Positions 12,357 through 24,937 are shown, numbered from the stretch's first letter. The stretch: 64,000 nt of DNA from Cristatella mucedo (GCA_009760855.2 WPIO01000052.1:2732501-2796500); one strand, 5' to 3'. The notes: generated by a model from the sequence alone, not told the origin. A program made the numbers and translations.

Positions 12357-12495
12357 ATCATTTGTATAGCTCTCTAAGAGAACTTAAATTCTACCGAGGT
12401 GCTTTACATAAGCAGCAGGGCTCGAACCCACGACCATGATAGCTGCTATAAGAAAACTGCCCTTCTGAGCCAAACCAGGGCGCTAACAAGGCACA
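12357..12495 (-). mobile_element. Type 2 SINE, minus strand
   Basis: The tail hairpin region (CTCTCTAAGAGAACTTAAAT, 12371 on) precedes the reverse B box GGGCTCGAACCCACGACC (12418 on) and reverse A-box CCAAACCAGGGCG. Confidence 0.75.
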
Positions 12496-12954
12496 AGCCT
12501 CTCCCCCCCCCCCGTGGTTCACGATGACCTACCTTGATGAGAGAGAGTAGTTAATATACATACTACAAATCGGATTTTTGACCAAAGGGCAAGACCGATA
12601 AGCACTTAGGTTGGTGTCCGGTAATCTAATTAACACCAACCACAAGCAAAGCTTCTAGGTGATGAAAAAGCAACCAAACAGTTAAGGCAATCTAGCAATA
12701 AAGATGATTCTTAGCTTGGCTGAATTTTAACAGAAACCCACGTTTTCAGTGAGATCTTTCAGTCCCTAAGGAATGAGTTAATGAGTTGTCATTCTAATAC
12801 AACGAAAGCAGCACTTGTCAAGTTTCAACTCCGAATAACCAACTCAGTAAATACACTCTCATGATAGCATCCAGGTCTGATAGATGGATTTATGCCAGTG
12901 GAGGTGGTTTGTGATAAATGTACCACGGCTCATTGATCATGCTCCCTTCATGGC

Positions 12955-13065
12955 ATCTGTAAAATGCCTAGAAAGAGGTCAGGCTCTCCGACGGCACTAT
13001 ACCATTCGCAATACAAATGTATTAGAAATATTATTATTCTTCTTATTAATATTATTGGTCTGGTG
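12955..13065 (+). mobile_element. LINE tail fragment, plus strand
   Basis: TGCCTAGAAAGAGGTCAGGC followed by the closing arm and an ATT-rich tail. Only the 3' hairpin is left. Confidence 0.6.
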
Positions 13066-13254
13066 CTGATTAAAAAAAAAATTCCTGATAGCCAATTAAA
13101 GGCTTGGCCAAATGGGTTAAACGTGAATGGCATACCAGACCCGCAGCAGGTCGGGCCATGCTGAGTCTAGCCAGAGCCCATTCGAACTTGCATCAGAGAA
13201 CTTAGGTGGCAGCAGTCACCATAAATAGTCGAAGATGGTACGAAATGCTATTTA

Positions 13255-13384
13255 CCCCTTGAGGGTAAGACAGTACCTTTCGTGGACCAGCAGTTGCCAC
13301 ATCACATCACTTTTTGTCGACCTACACTGGGTCCCAGCCAAGCAACAGTTCGACTTCACGGTTTTGTCACTCACTTTTAGGTAC
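13255..13384 (+). mobile_element. LINE family A, plus strand, left part of an interrupted copy
   Basis: Encodes CHITSLFVDLHWVPAKQQFD then FTVLSLTFRYL, the RT C-terminal region. It stops abruptly at 13384 and continues at about 14881, so a minus-strand element has inserted into it. Confidence 0.85.
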
Positions 13385-14880
13385 CTTATAATAATAATAG
13401 TAATGCACTTGATAAAGCACCCTCAGAGAACTCAATCTCTTTCTAGGCCCTTTACATTTGCTGCAAAGGGAAATGCAATTGAGTGGTGAGTAATATCATG
13501 CTTGATAAACAACATGAATAACATGATTAGGGGTGACATGCACAGGGTCAGCATGCAAATGTGCTTAGTGGCAGCATGCACATTGTCAGCATGCATAAGC
13601 ACATGAAGGACGAATCACAGGGACCCACTAAATGCTGTCCTAAATAGGTGCGTTTTTAAGTTCTTTTTAAATGTGATAAAGTCAGTGGATGTTCTGATGC
13701 AAATCGGGAGTGAGTTCCAGGCTTTGGGAGCATACGAACTAAATGCACGGTCTCCAAAGGATTTGAGGTTTGTACAAGGTATTGGTAAACTGTTGGATTC
13801 CGGAAAGCAGGTGGTGCGATGCTTGGCCTGGTGAGGGAGTAGATCTGAGAGATAGGCTAGAGCCAAAGAATGAAGTGACCTAAAAGTGAGTGACAAAACC
13901 TTGAAGTCAATCTGTTGCTTGACTGGGAACCAGTGCATTTCGGCTAGAAGTGGTGTGATGTGGCAACTGCCACGCTCACGAAAGACAAGCAAGCCTAGCG
14001 GCGGAGTCTTGTAAGCCCCTAAGTGCAGAGGCAGGTGGACTGGCAAGCAAGGAGTTACAGAAGTCAAGTCGGGAAGTCACAAATGCATGGACCAACTTGG
14101 ACGTGATATCCTTATCTAAACAAGTCCAAATTTTAGCAATGCTATGTAGCTAAAAGTAGGCAGATTTGACTGTGGAGCTGATGTGGTCGTCTAACGAGAG
14201 GTCACGTTGGAACATGACACCTAGATTTCGAGCTGATTTAACACAAGATATGCTGGCAGAGTCAATTTTGAGGGTCGGCCTTTCCAATTTATGAATCACA
14301 CTGGGTTTGCCCATAACTAGTAAGTTAGTTTGTTTTCATCATCGTTTAGTTTTAGAAAATTTGCTGCCATCCATGTGCAAATGTCATCAATATATGCAGC
14401 AAGGGAGTTGAGAGAATTTGAGGTGCTCGAAGGCTGGGAGGGATCAAAGCAAAGGTACAACTGAGTGTCATCCGCATAGAAGTGAAAGCCTAGATTGTGC
14501 TTGGCAATCACATCAGCAAGAGGCAGAGTATAAACGGTGAAAAGAACCGGGCCTAGCACGGAGCCCTGAAGTACCCAATATTTCAGAGGTACCTCGGATG
14601 ATATTTGTCCATTCACGTCAATACATTGGAGTCTCCTACTGAGATAGGACCTGAACCACTGCAGAGCAGTGCCAGTGATGCCCAGGCGAGATGAGAGGCC
14701 TTCTAGAAGAACTTTGTGATCGATAGTATTAAAAGCTGCCGAAAGATCAAGCAAAACAAGCAGAGACACTCTACCCATGTCTGCATTCCTAAGTAGGTCG
14801 TTGTATACCCTAAGCAATGCTGACTCTGTGGAGTTATTAGCTCTAAAGCCAGACTGGAACTTACCAGAATGGAACTCCTT
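13385..14880 (-). mobile_element. LINE family A copy inserted into another family A copy; RT pseudogene
   Basis: On the minus strand the element is 5'-truncated and contains the RT core: motif A LLVLLDLSAAFNTIDH, the QGSVLGPVLF motif, and catalytic YADD in FHFYADDTQLYL, in one frame over 14317-14883. A frameshifted C-terminal block at 13615-14067 ends with DRAFSSYAPKAWNSLPICIR and KTHLFRTAFSGSL. The 3' UTR, hairpin and ATT tail run down to 13385. Few lesions mark it as the youngest LINE copy here. It is probably not functional: it is truncated and frameshifted, and the N-terminal domains are missing. Confidence 0.9.
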
Positions 14881-15232
14881 CATTCTTTGGCTCCAGCTAA
14901 CCTATCAGATCTACTCCCCCACCACCTGCTTTTAGGTCCTACATTCCCTGACCTGTCGAAATTTTGAAAAAGAAGCTAAAAAGTACTTATTTATGACAGC
15001 ATTTAGTGGGCCCCTGTGATTAGTCCTTGTATGCGCTTATGCATGCTGACACTGTGCATCCTGCCACAAACCATACTTGCATGCTGACCCTGTGCATGTC
15101 AACCCTAACCAAATTATTCTTCTTTTATTTAGCATGCTGTGCTTCCTTTGCAGCAAATGTAAAGTGCCTAGAAAGAGATTGAGTTCTCTGAGGGTGCTAC
15201 ATCAAATGTATTATTATTATTACTATTGTTAT
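14881..15232 (+). mobile_element. LINE family A, plus strand, right part of the interrupted copy
   Basis: Resumes as SLAPANLSDLLPHH, exactly where the left part stopped, followed by the 3' UTR with GCATGCTGACACTGTGCAT repeats, the hairpin (about 15163-15205) and an ATT tail. Confidence 0.85.
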
Positions 15233-15742
15233 TATCATTATTATTAGCAATAGTGCCACAATCTCACAGCACAACTGTTCACGGGTTCAGTATACCGTTA
15301 TCTTAAACTTTCAAATAGAATCTTCGGCTTCCATACAGTAGCATGCCTAATAAAAATGCAAAAGCAGCCTTCCAATGTCTGCTTTCCCATAAGCACACTT
15401 CTCAGCACGTAAGCAGATCTTCTTCAAGATCCAAGTACCACTTCTGGACGGCAGTAGTGAGTTCGAGTACAGTGGCAGAAGGCCGTCGTTTCCCTTTGCC
15501 GGTGGCGTGAGGGCCGTTAAGGTTCCGCTACCGCTTCTTAGATAAGGTTTCTGAATCAGCCTATATTTACTTTTTTTACCTTTTACGTTGCGGTAATAAA
15601 TCTCTTTCCTAACAAAAAGCAAACACGGCTAGTATAGTCACACCCTAGCTGGGCTCCCTAAAGAAATTCACATGATAGTGTAGCCTCCGCCTGGGCATAC
15701 GAGCTATCTCACAGGCGTGCGAGCGGCTGAAAACGTGGGCTG
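15233..15742. other. No recognised feature
   Basis: Short intergenic stretch. A minus-strand frame at 15347-15622 has no domain that I recognise. Confidence 0.4.
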
Positions 15743-15753
15743 CTATGGCTTAC

Positions 15754-15919
15754 CTCCATTACTGAAATAAATTGCCACCATATGGTTTTGAGCTAGGACG
15801 CTAGGAAAAGTTGCTTGGCTGATTCTTTTGACGAAAGTATCGTCACTCAGAACTGCTGTGGCCGTGTTCGAGCCGATTCCGAGTACAAGAAAGGCCAGTG
15901 CGACTGCGAGAGCTACCAT
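15754..15919 (-). CDS. Candidate first coding exon of a secreted or ER protein, possibly thioredoxin-like
   Basis: The minus strand starts at ATG 15919-15917 in a strong context (AAGAATGG). It encodes a hydrophobic signal-like stretch MVALAVALAFLVLGIGSNTA, then VLSDDTFVKRISQATFPSVL and NHMVAIYFSNG. The D-x-F-x-x-x-I start followed by a hydrophobic strand resembles the first helix and strand of a thioredoxin domain (as in PDI-like proteins), with the catalytic motif expected in the next exon. The exon ends at a very good donor (GTAAGC, reading down from 15753). The frame stays open to 16357 upstream, but that part looks like leader sequence. I could not find the next exon at lower coordinates, so the gene assignment is tentative. 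Confidence 0.4.
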
Positions 15920-17235
15920 TCTTGACAGCCGATCCCACCAGCCTAACACGGCAGCCTGACCTAGCATGCTGCCCAGGCACGTGCGAAGGTCGCGAATGCA
16001 GAAGGGGACAAAATCACGATTCTGTCTCCAAACAAACTCTGCGAAGATACGGTCCTTCAATTTTAAGCACTCATCATACCCCGACGCTTCACAGCATTGT
16101 TTGTGATAAGACGTAAAGCGAAAGACAACCGAATGTATGCCCTGCGACCAGTTTAAAAGATATCGCGACCTGAGGAGGCGGGCCTTGGAGACACTTCCTG
16201 TGGGGCGGCTCCTCACCTTGAGCAGCCTTGAGCCGCCATGTTTAGAATTGAAGGCGCTCGGTGTGTGAGTCACTGACCAGAGAAGAAAGCACTCGATAGC
16301 ATCGAAAGCCGATCCGCTGGTCGCTCGCCGTAGAATTCGCGGAACATTGACCCTCACAGGACAAGATTCCTGAAGGTGAGCTGAACGCCAGCCCAGGGTG
16401 CTCTGTCATTGCCTCTGCACGTAGGCGATGTACGGAAGGGTAAGCCTTCGGTATCAGGCGAGAACGGTATTTGTTGACAATTGCGGGAAGTCGCTGCCGA
16501 AGTCCGTAACGCGCCTCCGCCAAGGTTAGACCTACGAGCTTCGCGTTTTTTGGAAAGCCACAGGTACCTAACCACCGTCTAGTCTTAGGCATCCGATCAC
16601 CGACTTCGTCGGCTTGAGGGACTTGATCCTTAGCCCTGGGCCAAACCAGGGTGGCACTGACTGCGGGAGCGGGCTCCGACTTCGTCTAGGTGCAAGATTT
16701 TCTGTACTGGCTGCCGCTCATGATTTAGCGGTGGACTGCCGCCGCGTCCAGCCTCAGCAGGCTCAGACGTCCCGGAGCACTGCATGCTCGATTTGCCCAG
16801 CAAGAATGCCATTAACCCTGCCGGCTGGCTCTACCTGCTCCAACCTTCGTCACTCTTGCTCGTATTCCCTTTCCGCTGACGAGTCTTTCTTGGATTATTG
16901 CAGGTACCACATCCCGAGTTGAGTGTTTATTGTCGTGCAACCATGTCGTGATAACTGGCAAGACAGTGCTAGCATCGCAATTGCCTTCTGGTTACTTTGC
17001 TCGCTTGCCATCCCACTCCTGACAAACGTAGTCGCTCTCTTGTGACTATGACCGGTCAGGTGCTAACTTAGTGGTCTTGTGAATGTAACTTGGTTGAATT
17101 GCCTTCTTATCGGTCTACCCCTCAGAGAGCCTATGCACAGTGGTGAGTGTAAGCAGCACCTTTACGTCAGTCACCCTCATTGCTAGCTGTACGTGAGTTT
17201 CGGGCATGGTTGTCGTGCTTAGCCGACTTCTTCAG
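15920..17235. other. GC-rich region, possible promoter or 5' leader of the minus-strand exon
   Basis: Elevated GC and CpG from about 15840 to 16900, with open but unrecognisable frames on both strands. It may hold the promoter of the candidate at 15754-15919. No defined element is visible. Confidence 0.25.
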
Positions 17236-17237
17236 CA

Positions 17238-17390
17238 CCTGGATCTTAGCCCAGGGGTCAAGTGCTAGCACTTTGCAATCTGGGTCGTTGGTCCGAGTCC
17301 TGCAGTATACGGCTCTTTATTGCCTGCTGCAAGTAGCAGTGACCTTTTTGGTCGTTTTACAGTGTCTGCTCAGCCTTAGGGTTTTCTCGT
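17238..17390 (+). mobile_element. Type 1 SINE, plus strand, degraded
   Basis: TCTTAGCCCAGGGGTCAAGT A-box region, GGTCGTTGGTCCGAGTCC B-box-like sequence (17285 on), and the CTTTATTGCCTGCTGCAAGT body. Confidence 0.7.
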
Positions 17391-17599
17391 GGCAAAAGGT
17401 AACGCTATGCATCGATGCTGTCTCTTGTTTGGCTGGCTCAGTCCGTCAAGATCTGGCAGGCTGATGTGCTGCTCCAAGTAGTGTACAAGTGGCTGCTATT
17501 CTAAGCCGACCATTATGTGCATGAATTTCTCCTGTATGGTGTCTTGATTTTTCTCATCAGATCCCCTTGCTGATGGTATGCAGCCGGCCTGTGTACCCA

Positions 17600-18260
17600 G
17601 ACTACAATAGTAGTGAGTAGTTAGCTTAATACTCTAAGAAAATCGAATCTAGGCAGGCACTTTACTACATGCTGCAAGGTGTAGTGCTGAGAAGAGTATG
17701 CAAAAGCACCCGACTATCGTGCTTGGACAGCATCCGAAAGTTGGCGAGAAGACTCTCGGTTATACACTGAATCGTGCAAAAGTAAGCATGCAAAGCTAAG
17801 GAACAAAAAGGCGAGTTTATTGGGGTGCATAGAAAGCTGGGCGAGATAGATTCGTCTTTAGCTTAGACTACAGTGATGCAACTACAGTGTTGGCAGTGAT
17901 CTTTGACAGCAGTTGCAACTTAGTGCAAAGGATGGGTAGAAGAGTTGAAGCCGAAGCTCGGACGGTTCGAGGGCACTCAGGAGCAAGGATATCCAATTGG
18001 TAGGCTAGTGCAAGCAATTGAAGCAACGTTTAAGCCCAAAGGATGATCTTTAAGTCGATTCGACGAGAGCCAGTGAAGCTCAAGACAGAAGAGGTGTGAG
18101 GCGATAGCATAACCATTATCGACAGACCAGGCGAGCTGCTGAGGTGTTCACCTGTTTACGGTCGATTAGGGGCAGGGCTTTACTAGGCTGGCATAGGACA
18201 CTTGATGAATGGGCCTATGAATGAGAAAGTGCATATTGAGCGATAGGATGTTGCTGTATC
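17600..18260 (-). mobile_element. Decayed LINE fragment, minus strand (tentative)
   Basis: Begins with a diverged tail hairpin (ACTCTAAGAAAATCGAATCT near 17631). Scattered similarity to the 5.9-6.4 kb decayed copy follows (CAAGGATATCCAATTGGTAG near 17984; the SRTGEA-like segment near 18060). Heavily mutated. Confidence 0.4.
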
Positions 18261-18736
18261 GGCAGCTTGTAAGTTTCCAAAAGGCTGCTTTGGAGGACTG
18301 CAATCTATAGCAATTTCTAGATAGTGTTTACCAGTTGACATGTTTGTTAACTTTCTGTAAAAAAATTATCCGAACCGGTGGATTGATTTCTCTGCTGGAG
18401 ACTATGGGGTGCATGCAGCTGCAGGTTTCTCTTTGAATCCCTATTATCGCTTGGAGCACATGGTAACAGGTAGCATCGTTAGGTCAAAGTCCTACTAATT
18501 CCATTATACCCTTCGTAAGCATATTCTACCAGAGGAGTCCGTCAGCAGAGAATCCCTTACAATTAAGCCTTCCATCTTAGCGGCCATCCAGAGCAATGAC
18601 TTTGATGCAATCTTTGTGTATGCGCTGATGCTGCTAGCTAGTTCTGTATTCCCTAGGACTCGCTCATCTTCCTGCTTCTGATTTGGAATCTGTTGCATTT
18701 AGGCGATCTTTTTCAATTAACCTGAGGTTGGCCTTG

Positions 18737-18850
18737 CATCTCATTATCTTATACATGGCTTGTTTCTTCGGTCGTTTCATGATGTACATGCTGTCATCTC
18801 ATTATCTTATACATGGCTTGTTTCTTCGGTCGTTTCATGATGTACATGCA
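18737..18850. repeat. Perfect tandem duplication, 2 x 58 bases (second copy slightly short)
   Basis: The unit begins CATCTCATTATCTTATACAT and ends GATGTACATGC(TGT). Copies start at 18737 and 18795 and I see no mismatches, so the duplication is recent. Confidence 0.9.
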
Positions 18851-18984
18851 ATCATGTTTCTTCTCTGTTGTATGGGCACCTAGCTGTGTGCTTGATTGTG
18901 TAAGCATCATTCTGATTCATATTGAGTATAGATCTTGATTGACTGTTCGAGTTTCGACGTCTTAAGCTTCGCAGGCAACTTCCT

Positions 18985-19062
18985 TTCTTGCTTATGTAGA
19001 GCACCTAGAAAGAGCTGTAGTCCTCTTAGGATCTTATAAAAATGTCTATTATTGTTGATCTT
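18985..19062 (+). mobile_element. LINE tail remnant, plus strand
   Basis: Matches the family hairpin (GAGCACCTAGAAAGAGC, then CTCTTAGGATCTTATA) followed by TATTATTG. Confidence 0.5.
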
Positions 19063-19079
19063 ATCATATCTTAACCCTT

Positions 19080-22000
19080 GCATATCTCTTTATTGTTATT
19101 CGTACAAGGTGGCCTGTTATGTGCCGATATCGTGAAAACTTCACCCGCGCTCACTCCATGATCACTGCATGCGCATTTCCTTTGGGCAGCCATGCTGGTT
19201 TAAAGCTTGGCCTGATACTATAGCAGCTTCCACGAGCTCAGCTAGGCGATCGCTGAGGCCTTAAAGTGGGCTACCAGTATGGTTGTTTAGGGTTGGTTTG
19301 CTAGCTTTCGCCTTGCATCAAAATCTGCCCTGTTGGCTGCGCCGTTTGCACAGTAATCCGTTTTCTTGCACAGCCTTGCAGCGTCGATTCCTGCTGTCAG
19401 TTGATTGTTGGCTTCTTGCAGGTTCCAGGTCATTAGGTCCGACCGTGTTAGCTTCTTTCTGCAAGGGTTGTGGGTCGTCAGTCCCTCCCCCACGGGAGCT
19501 CTAGTTTCTGTCGCACCACTCGAGTTGGGGAATTCAAGCTGCATCTATCGCCTGACAATGAGTGTGTGGCTGTTCATAGCTCGACCTGATGATCTTTTTA
19601 ATGCTTCTTAAATTTACCTATCCGGGCAGAGCACAGTAAAAAGCGCCTATCCAACGGCACCTTCAAACGATGCTAGTTTAGGCTCAGCCGACACATTATA
19701 TTGCATTCTGGCCAGCTGAAACTGCTGTAAATGTGTTAGGGTAATGCTTGAGTTTTCGACGAGGCCATGTGTGCTAAAGCTATTAGCAGCATGTGAAAAT
19801 ATTTATTGATAGGCCAATCAAACACATACTGTTGTTATGTGTGCATTTAGTGTGCCGACGTCCAATCACGAATCTGTTTGATCCCCCCCCCCCCGTCTGG
19901 TCAGGCTCAGAGGCCACAAGGTGCCGTGTTGTCTCTTCTGCTTCAGCACATTTGACAGAGCCTGACTTACTAATAAGATTGGCTGTTGGTTTAGGCCGAA
20001 CATACCATGTTTGCCGTCTGTCGATATCTGTCCATAATCGTTCTATGGATGTTCAAATTTGGTGACTGGCTGGGCTACTGCATCAGCACTTGACAAGGAT
20101 TCGTCAAAAAAAAGAGCTTAAAAAAGGATTTCTCCGGCTAACTATAAGTGATGACTAAGGATATGGCACTGGAAATGTCTGAGTTGACCCCGAAGGCAGG
20201 ACTGGGGCAGCCTGTACACTGGCTTTACATCAGTCCCTTCCCTGCACCTTCGTTTGGCACTCGAGAGGGGGAGAGAGAGAGACCAGACACCCTAGTTGCT
20301 TCCCATAATAAGAACCTTACTTTGATGGGAGTCTGTGGTGTGGTTGGCACTTGTCGGGTATGTGGCCCATGCTGAAGTCGGTGCTGTTGCTGGAACTGCT
20401 CGGGTAGATGCCGTGCAAACTTTCATGTATCACCGATGCTTCGGAGCTAATGCTGGCACCCTGCGAAGCTGTTCCGGCTAGCTGTAGGTTAGCTAAAGAA
20501 AGGTGAGCCTCCACTGCTGGGGGGGAGGGCTGTTGAATGAGCTACCTATTGTGCCTTGTATGTGTACTTGACAATCGTCAATTATAGCCCCATTTAATCA
20601 GCTTGTAAGAAATGAGATGCCTGGTCCTCAATGGCTTCATTTTCAAGGTGCTGCTGTGCAGATGATGATGCCCCATGGCCAAGCCTACTGCACTGGCCTG
20701 TCCCAGCTGTTTCGCTGGCCTGGTGGAAGAAAATGGCCACTGCATGCATACAAGTGCATCTAACTTTGTGGTTGGTAGGCTAGTGCTAGCCAAGAAACCC
20801 CTTCTTTTTGCTGACACGTGCTAGGCGCACCCACAGAAGTTGACCTATCTGTTTCGTCCTGGTGTACAGAGTCGGCAGCTGAACCAAAAGCAAGGTTGTA
20901 AGACGTTCAGCCACATTTGGCATGCCCATGAGCACATACTTTACCTTTACTGTTGCATCTTCCGAAGGAATGAGGAGCTAGCAAGTTTCAGGGCTTCGAC
21001 AAAATGTGGAATGCTAATTGGAAGTTGTACGTTTTGTAAGGCTAAGATTGCTATCATCTAGACCCTTCATCCTTGCCCGAGAGCAAAGGAAAGTAACCTG
21101 CTCTGTTAGTGAGATTTGCCTTGTTGGTCAATTAGAAATAATGTAGCTGAAACGTCAGCCGATGTACAGTGATGTTGTGAAGACTTAGTGCACCCTGGAA
21201 GTCAACACAGCTCTCAAACATCGTTGTTTAAAAAAAATCCCAACCAAAACATAATTCCATCAAGTAGTATCAATGTAAGGAAGCAATAGATGTTGCAGGT
21301 TGTGCATCCTTTGGTTAGCCTACTGGGCTGGGAAAAGCATGAAAAATAAACACATTTGACAGTTTTTAGTGGGTTTGGAAACACTTGCAGTTTTCCTAGA
21401 ATGGTTTTTTGTAGCATCATCAGAAAGATGCCAAGTCCTAGAATTGTTAGGTATGCCAAGTATTTCCTTCTCCATCGGGCACTTCATCAGGATTAGTCAA
21501 GATGTGACACGTCTAGTTTTGCATACATGCACAAGTAGGCCAGAACTGGATCGAGACTGTGCGCAAAACCAAAGTGCAGTCGGAGCGAGAAACCAGCTAC
21601 CTGCGTTACCTGGTTAAAAGAAGAGCTGTGGCACTGTATAAAACTGCTACAGAATTTTGTCAAATCCCCACGGCACCAAAAGAATTATCTGCATGTATTA
21701 AAAACCTGATCAGAAAGGGAATGTAGTAGTAGTCACGGTTATTTACAAATATTGCTAACCCGTGCAAATCTCAAGTTTTTGCAAAAAATTTTGGTTAGAA
21801 AGTCATAAAACGCTGAAATGTGTGATGTTATCTCTTGATCTCCAGGGTGCACATAAAGTTATTGTGCCAGCACTCTATGTAGTGCTTGGCACCCCCAAAG
21901 GGGTTTTGCATCTCCAGAAAGATAGAAGAATGCGTCGTGTTGGACTCAGTAGTTGTAGCCATTACCCCATTTGGTGTTGGGGCAATGGTCATGCCAACTC

Positions 22001-22975
22001 GCTTATTTCAACAGACTTTTTGGTTCAAGTTATGCCACCGGAACTCCTAAGCAACTGGCATTTCACTCTTTCAGAGCCTCTAGGAAGCTTAGAGACGAAT
22101 GTTCGTCCCAGAAACTTCCTTTACGCTATGTTGTGATAGTATGTGCTTGTCTACGGTTCAGTCTGTGAGAGCATAGTGCGTATGAGTACTTTCGTGTAAA
22201 CCTAACTTGATTTTAGCTACAGCTGCTCAAACTATGCACGGAACTCGATTACACCGAGTAATATAGAGGCTCGGGTTGCAGGTCACGCTCGGCTGCTCGC
22301 TGCTTTGCACTGCAACAGAGCACACTGCACAGCAGCGCAGTGGCAAACTCACCCTACGAGAAAACAATGGTTAGTGGTGCTATGGGCAAAGAAGGGGCCG
22401 TGTAGGCATGCCGGTGCTTTCGGCATCCCAGCTTGCCAGAAACAATGTGCAGTACGAGTGAGTGAGCTCGGCTCCTGCGGTATGCTATTGTCTTAGCTCA
22501 AATGCTCGCTAGAATGCGCTCCGGCTCTTTCGATCGGCTCGATGCGCTTGCATCGAGTGTTGGTTTATGAGTCGTTTGCTCTGTACTGTAGTTGTGCCCC
22601 GAGAGTGGGTGGTGGGTGCTTTGACCAGCAGTTAACGATACCCACTGGCAATAGCAATGGCAAAGAAACTGCCGAGGGTCTGGGGTGTATGGCACCGAGC
22701 ATCCGGTGGACTGTGCCCACCTTAAGGGGGCAGTGCAAACTGACGCAGCTGGAGCTGCTCTCGCTCGTGCGTGTGGCCATCACTTCCGTGCCTCGCTGGC
22801 CGTGCAAACGTGCTGTGCTGCTTGCTGTCCGTGCTAGAGGCCACTCCGAAGATCTATGCTGAACATCGATGGACTTCAGTATTCGTGCTAGGGCCATGGA
22901 AGCTACTCATCCTTGCATGCACAAGCCTCTCGAGCGACGGCAACCGTTGTCGTTGTTACACTTTTCAAGACATGC
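19080..22975. other. No recognised gene
   Basis: Contains C runs (12 bases at 19883-19894) and short GA runs, but no frame with recognisable domains. The GC-rich part at 22300-22900 has open frames on both strands typical of base composition rather than coding. Confidence 0.4.
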
Positions 22976-22977
22976 AC

Positions 22978-23150
22978 ATAAGCCGAGCTGGTTTGGGCCA
23001 GCGGTCAAGGTGCTGGGCCCGGCCAAGGTCAAGGTGAATGCAATAAATGACCCAGGTCGTGGGTTCGAGCCCTGTGACATATGTGAGTTCCTGAATAGAG
23101 ATTAAGTTTGCTAAGAGTGCTATACAAATGAATTATATTATTATTAGTTT
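22978..23150 (+). mobile_element. Type 2 SINE, plus strand
   Basis: A-box region TGGTTTGGGCCAGCGGTCAA, B box CAGGTCGTGGGTTCGAGCCC (23053 on), tail CCTGAATAGAGATTAAGTTT, and ATGAATTATATTATTATT end. A short insertion separates the A and B boxes. Confidence 0.85.
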
Positions 23151-23439
23151 ATTGTGGTAGAGTAGGTGCTGGAAAAAACCGTAGGCAGCCTGTCGGCTTG
23201 CATTCGTGGTGCATCTGCGAGAGGAATGTGCTAGCTTTAAGTGATTTCAATTGGAGAAAGTGTGATTAGACCCAGCAGAGTTTGACTTTGCGGATAGTTA
23301 CAGCTCGTGTGCTTACAACACTGGTTTTGTGAGGACTGTCGAGGTCTGAGTTGACCGCTTTGCAGTCTCTTTTTCTCTTAAAATGTACATCGCATTTCTG
23401 TCACTGTTTCGAGGTTTGTGAAGAAAGGCTGTGCGCACA

Positions 23440-23535
23440 AGAAAGCCACCTAGGCTTTAATTAACGCCAAAAAAACTCTTTATGCCCACATAGTCTTGAT
23501 TGTTTTGCGGAGTTACAGGTGAAGATACATTACAA
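23440..23535 (+). repeat. Copy of a dispersed 3'-end motif of LINE family B
   Basis: GCCCACATAGTCTTGATTG followed by GGAGTTACAGGTGAAGATAC. The same motif recurs at 11640, 38482, 44975 (reverse) and 51605. Confidence 0.55.
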
Positions 23536-24935
23536 AGACGCTCGTGGCCTAGCATTGCAGCAGAATGCCTTTGTAGGGGATGATTGCAAGGCTAAGGCAA
23601 AATGTTTTCTGAACAGCCTGAGAAGTCGCTGCACTTCCTTCACCTCTATTCTCAGTGTCACGTCCCATGTTGTACAGCTTAAGCAACCCAGGGATGGCAC
23701 CTTCAGTCATTCGTGGTCTTCTTGGTAGTGCATTGACTGGGTTATTTTTTATGGTTGTCAACTGACCAGATGCAGCAGCGCAATTATCGAAGACTGCCGC
23801 CACGGGTGCCAACCTTCAGCCAAGTAACGAGATGCCTGGGTGTCGACCGGCGTGTGTCTGGGTCAAGTGACTGCATGGCTTCGTTCGTCAAGGATGGAAG
23901 CATAGGGCACTTGTGCAGTATACACCACAGCTGTTGAAACTACTCGGTTATCGAAATAGGCAATCACTGCCTACCTTCTTACGAAGTGGCCAGCTCAGAT
24001 GCACCACTTGTAGTGGTGGGATTTGATGTCCACCTGTGATCGCTCTGCTCGGCCGATGGCACTGAGGCATTGCTTCTTCATGCTGGTTTGACAAAAGCCA
24101 GTCGATGTGCTTGGCCTTCTCGACTATGAATGCATATCAAGCCAGACACTTAAAGCTGTGATGACTCGAGCCTCCTGTTTCGGAGGTTGTTGGCTCAGTT
24201 CCTAATGAGGATTGGGGCTGGCTGTTTAGAGATTATATAGCACGTGGCATTTCGAGTCCGGTGCCGATAAGGAGTTTAATCCGAGCATACGTGTTCCCTA
24301 AATTGTGCAGCCCTGCACCACGGGGTGAAGCGCTGCAGCTGGCCACCAAAGTATTTCTTCTGCCAATCCTAAGCTATATCCACAGCTAAATTTTACCCGA
24401 GCAGGAAGCAGCCATTGGCCACGGCTAGCCAATTGCTGCTAATAGGATGCAGTGCCCATGCATTTGAATTTAAACTTGGTGCTCTGAGGAAGAGTGGGGT
24501 GACTATGCTTAGTGCATCTGCTGTTGGCGGCAGGCTCAGTATTTGTCTTAGGAGCTGTTAATGCCTTCACTGTGATTTGACTTTTTGATGCCATTGATTA
24601 GGAAGGTTGTGCCACTTTTGACTAGCAGAGGACGGGTACTGTAGTTTATGATTGAAAATTTGCAGCTGTTGGCCATGGTGCTGACGACTATACTTGGTAT
24701 CTAATTGTGACATTGGCCCATTCCAGATTCGCTTTGGTAGCAATGAGTATCGCTGCTGTTCCTAAGACTGTCCCCTAAATTCATCGTATAGTCTCTAGAT
24801 GTGGTGCCTAGGGTGGGACAGTTGCTTTAGCACACTTGATGGCTGAACAGTGCCTGTGCTTTCACTCTCGCAAGCACTGGTAATGTGGTGTCTGACTCAA
24901 GTGTGTTGTGTGCATGTGTATGTGAGTCGGTCTGT
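23536..24935. other. No recognised feature
   Basis: Nothing identifiable on either strand. Confidence 0.4.
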
Positions 24936-24937
24936 CG

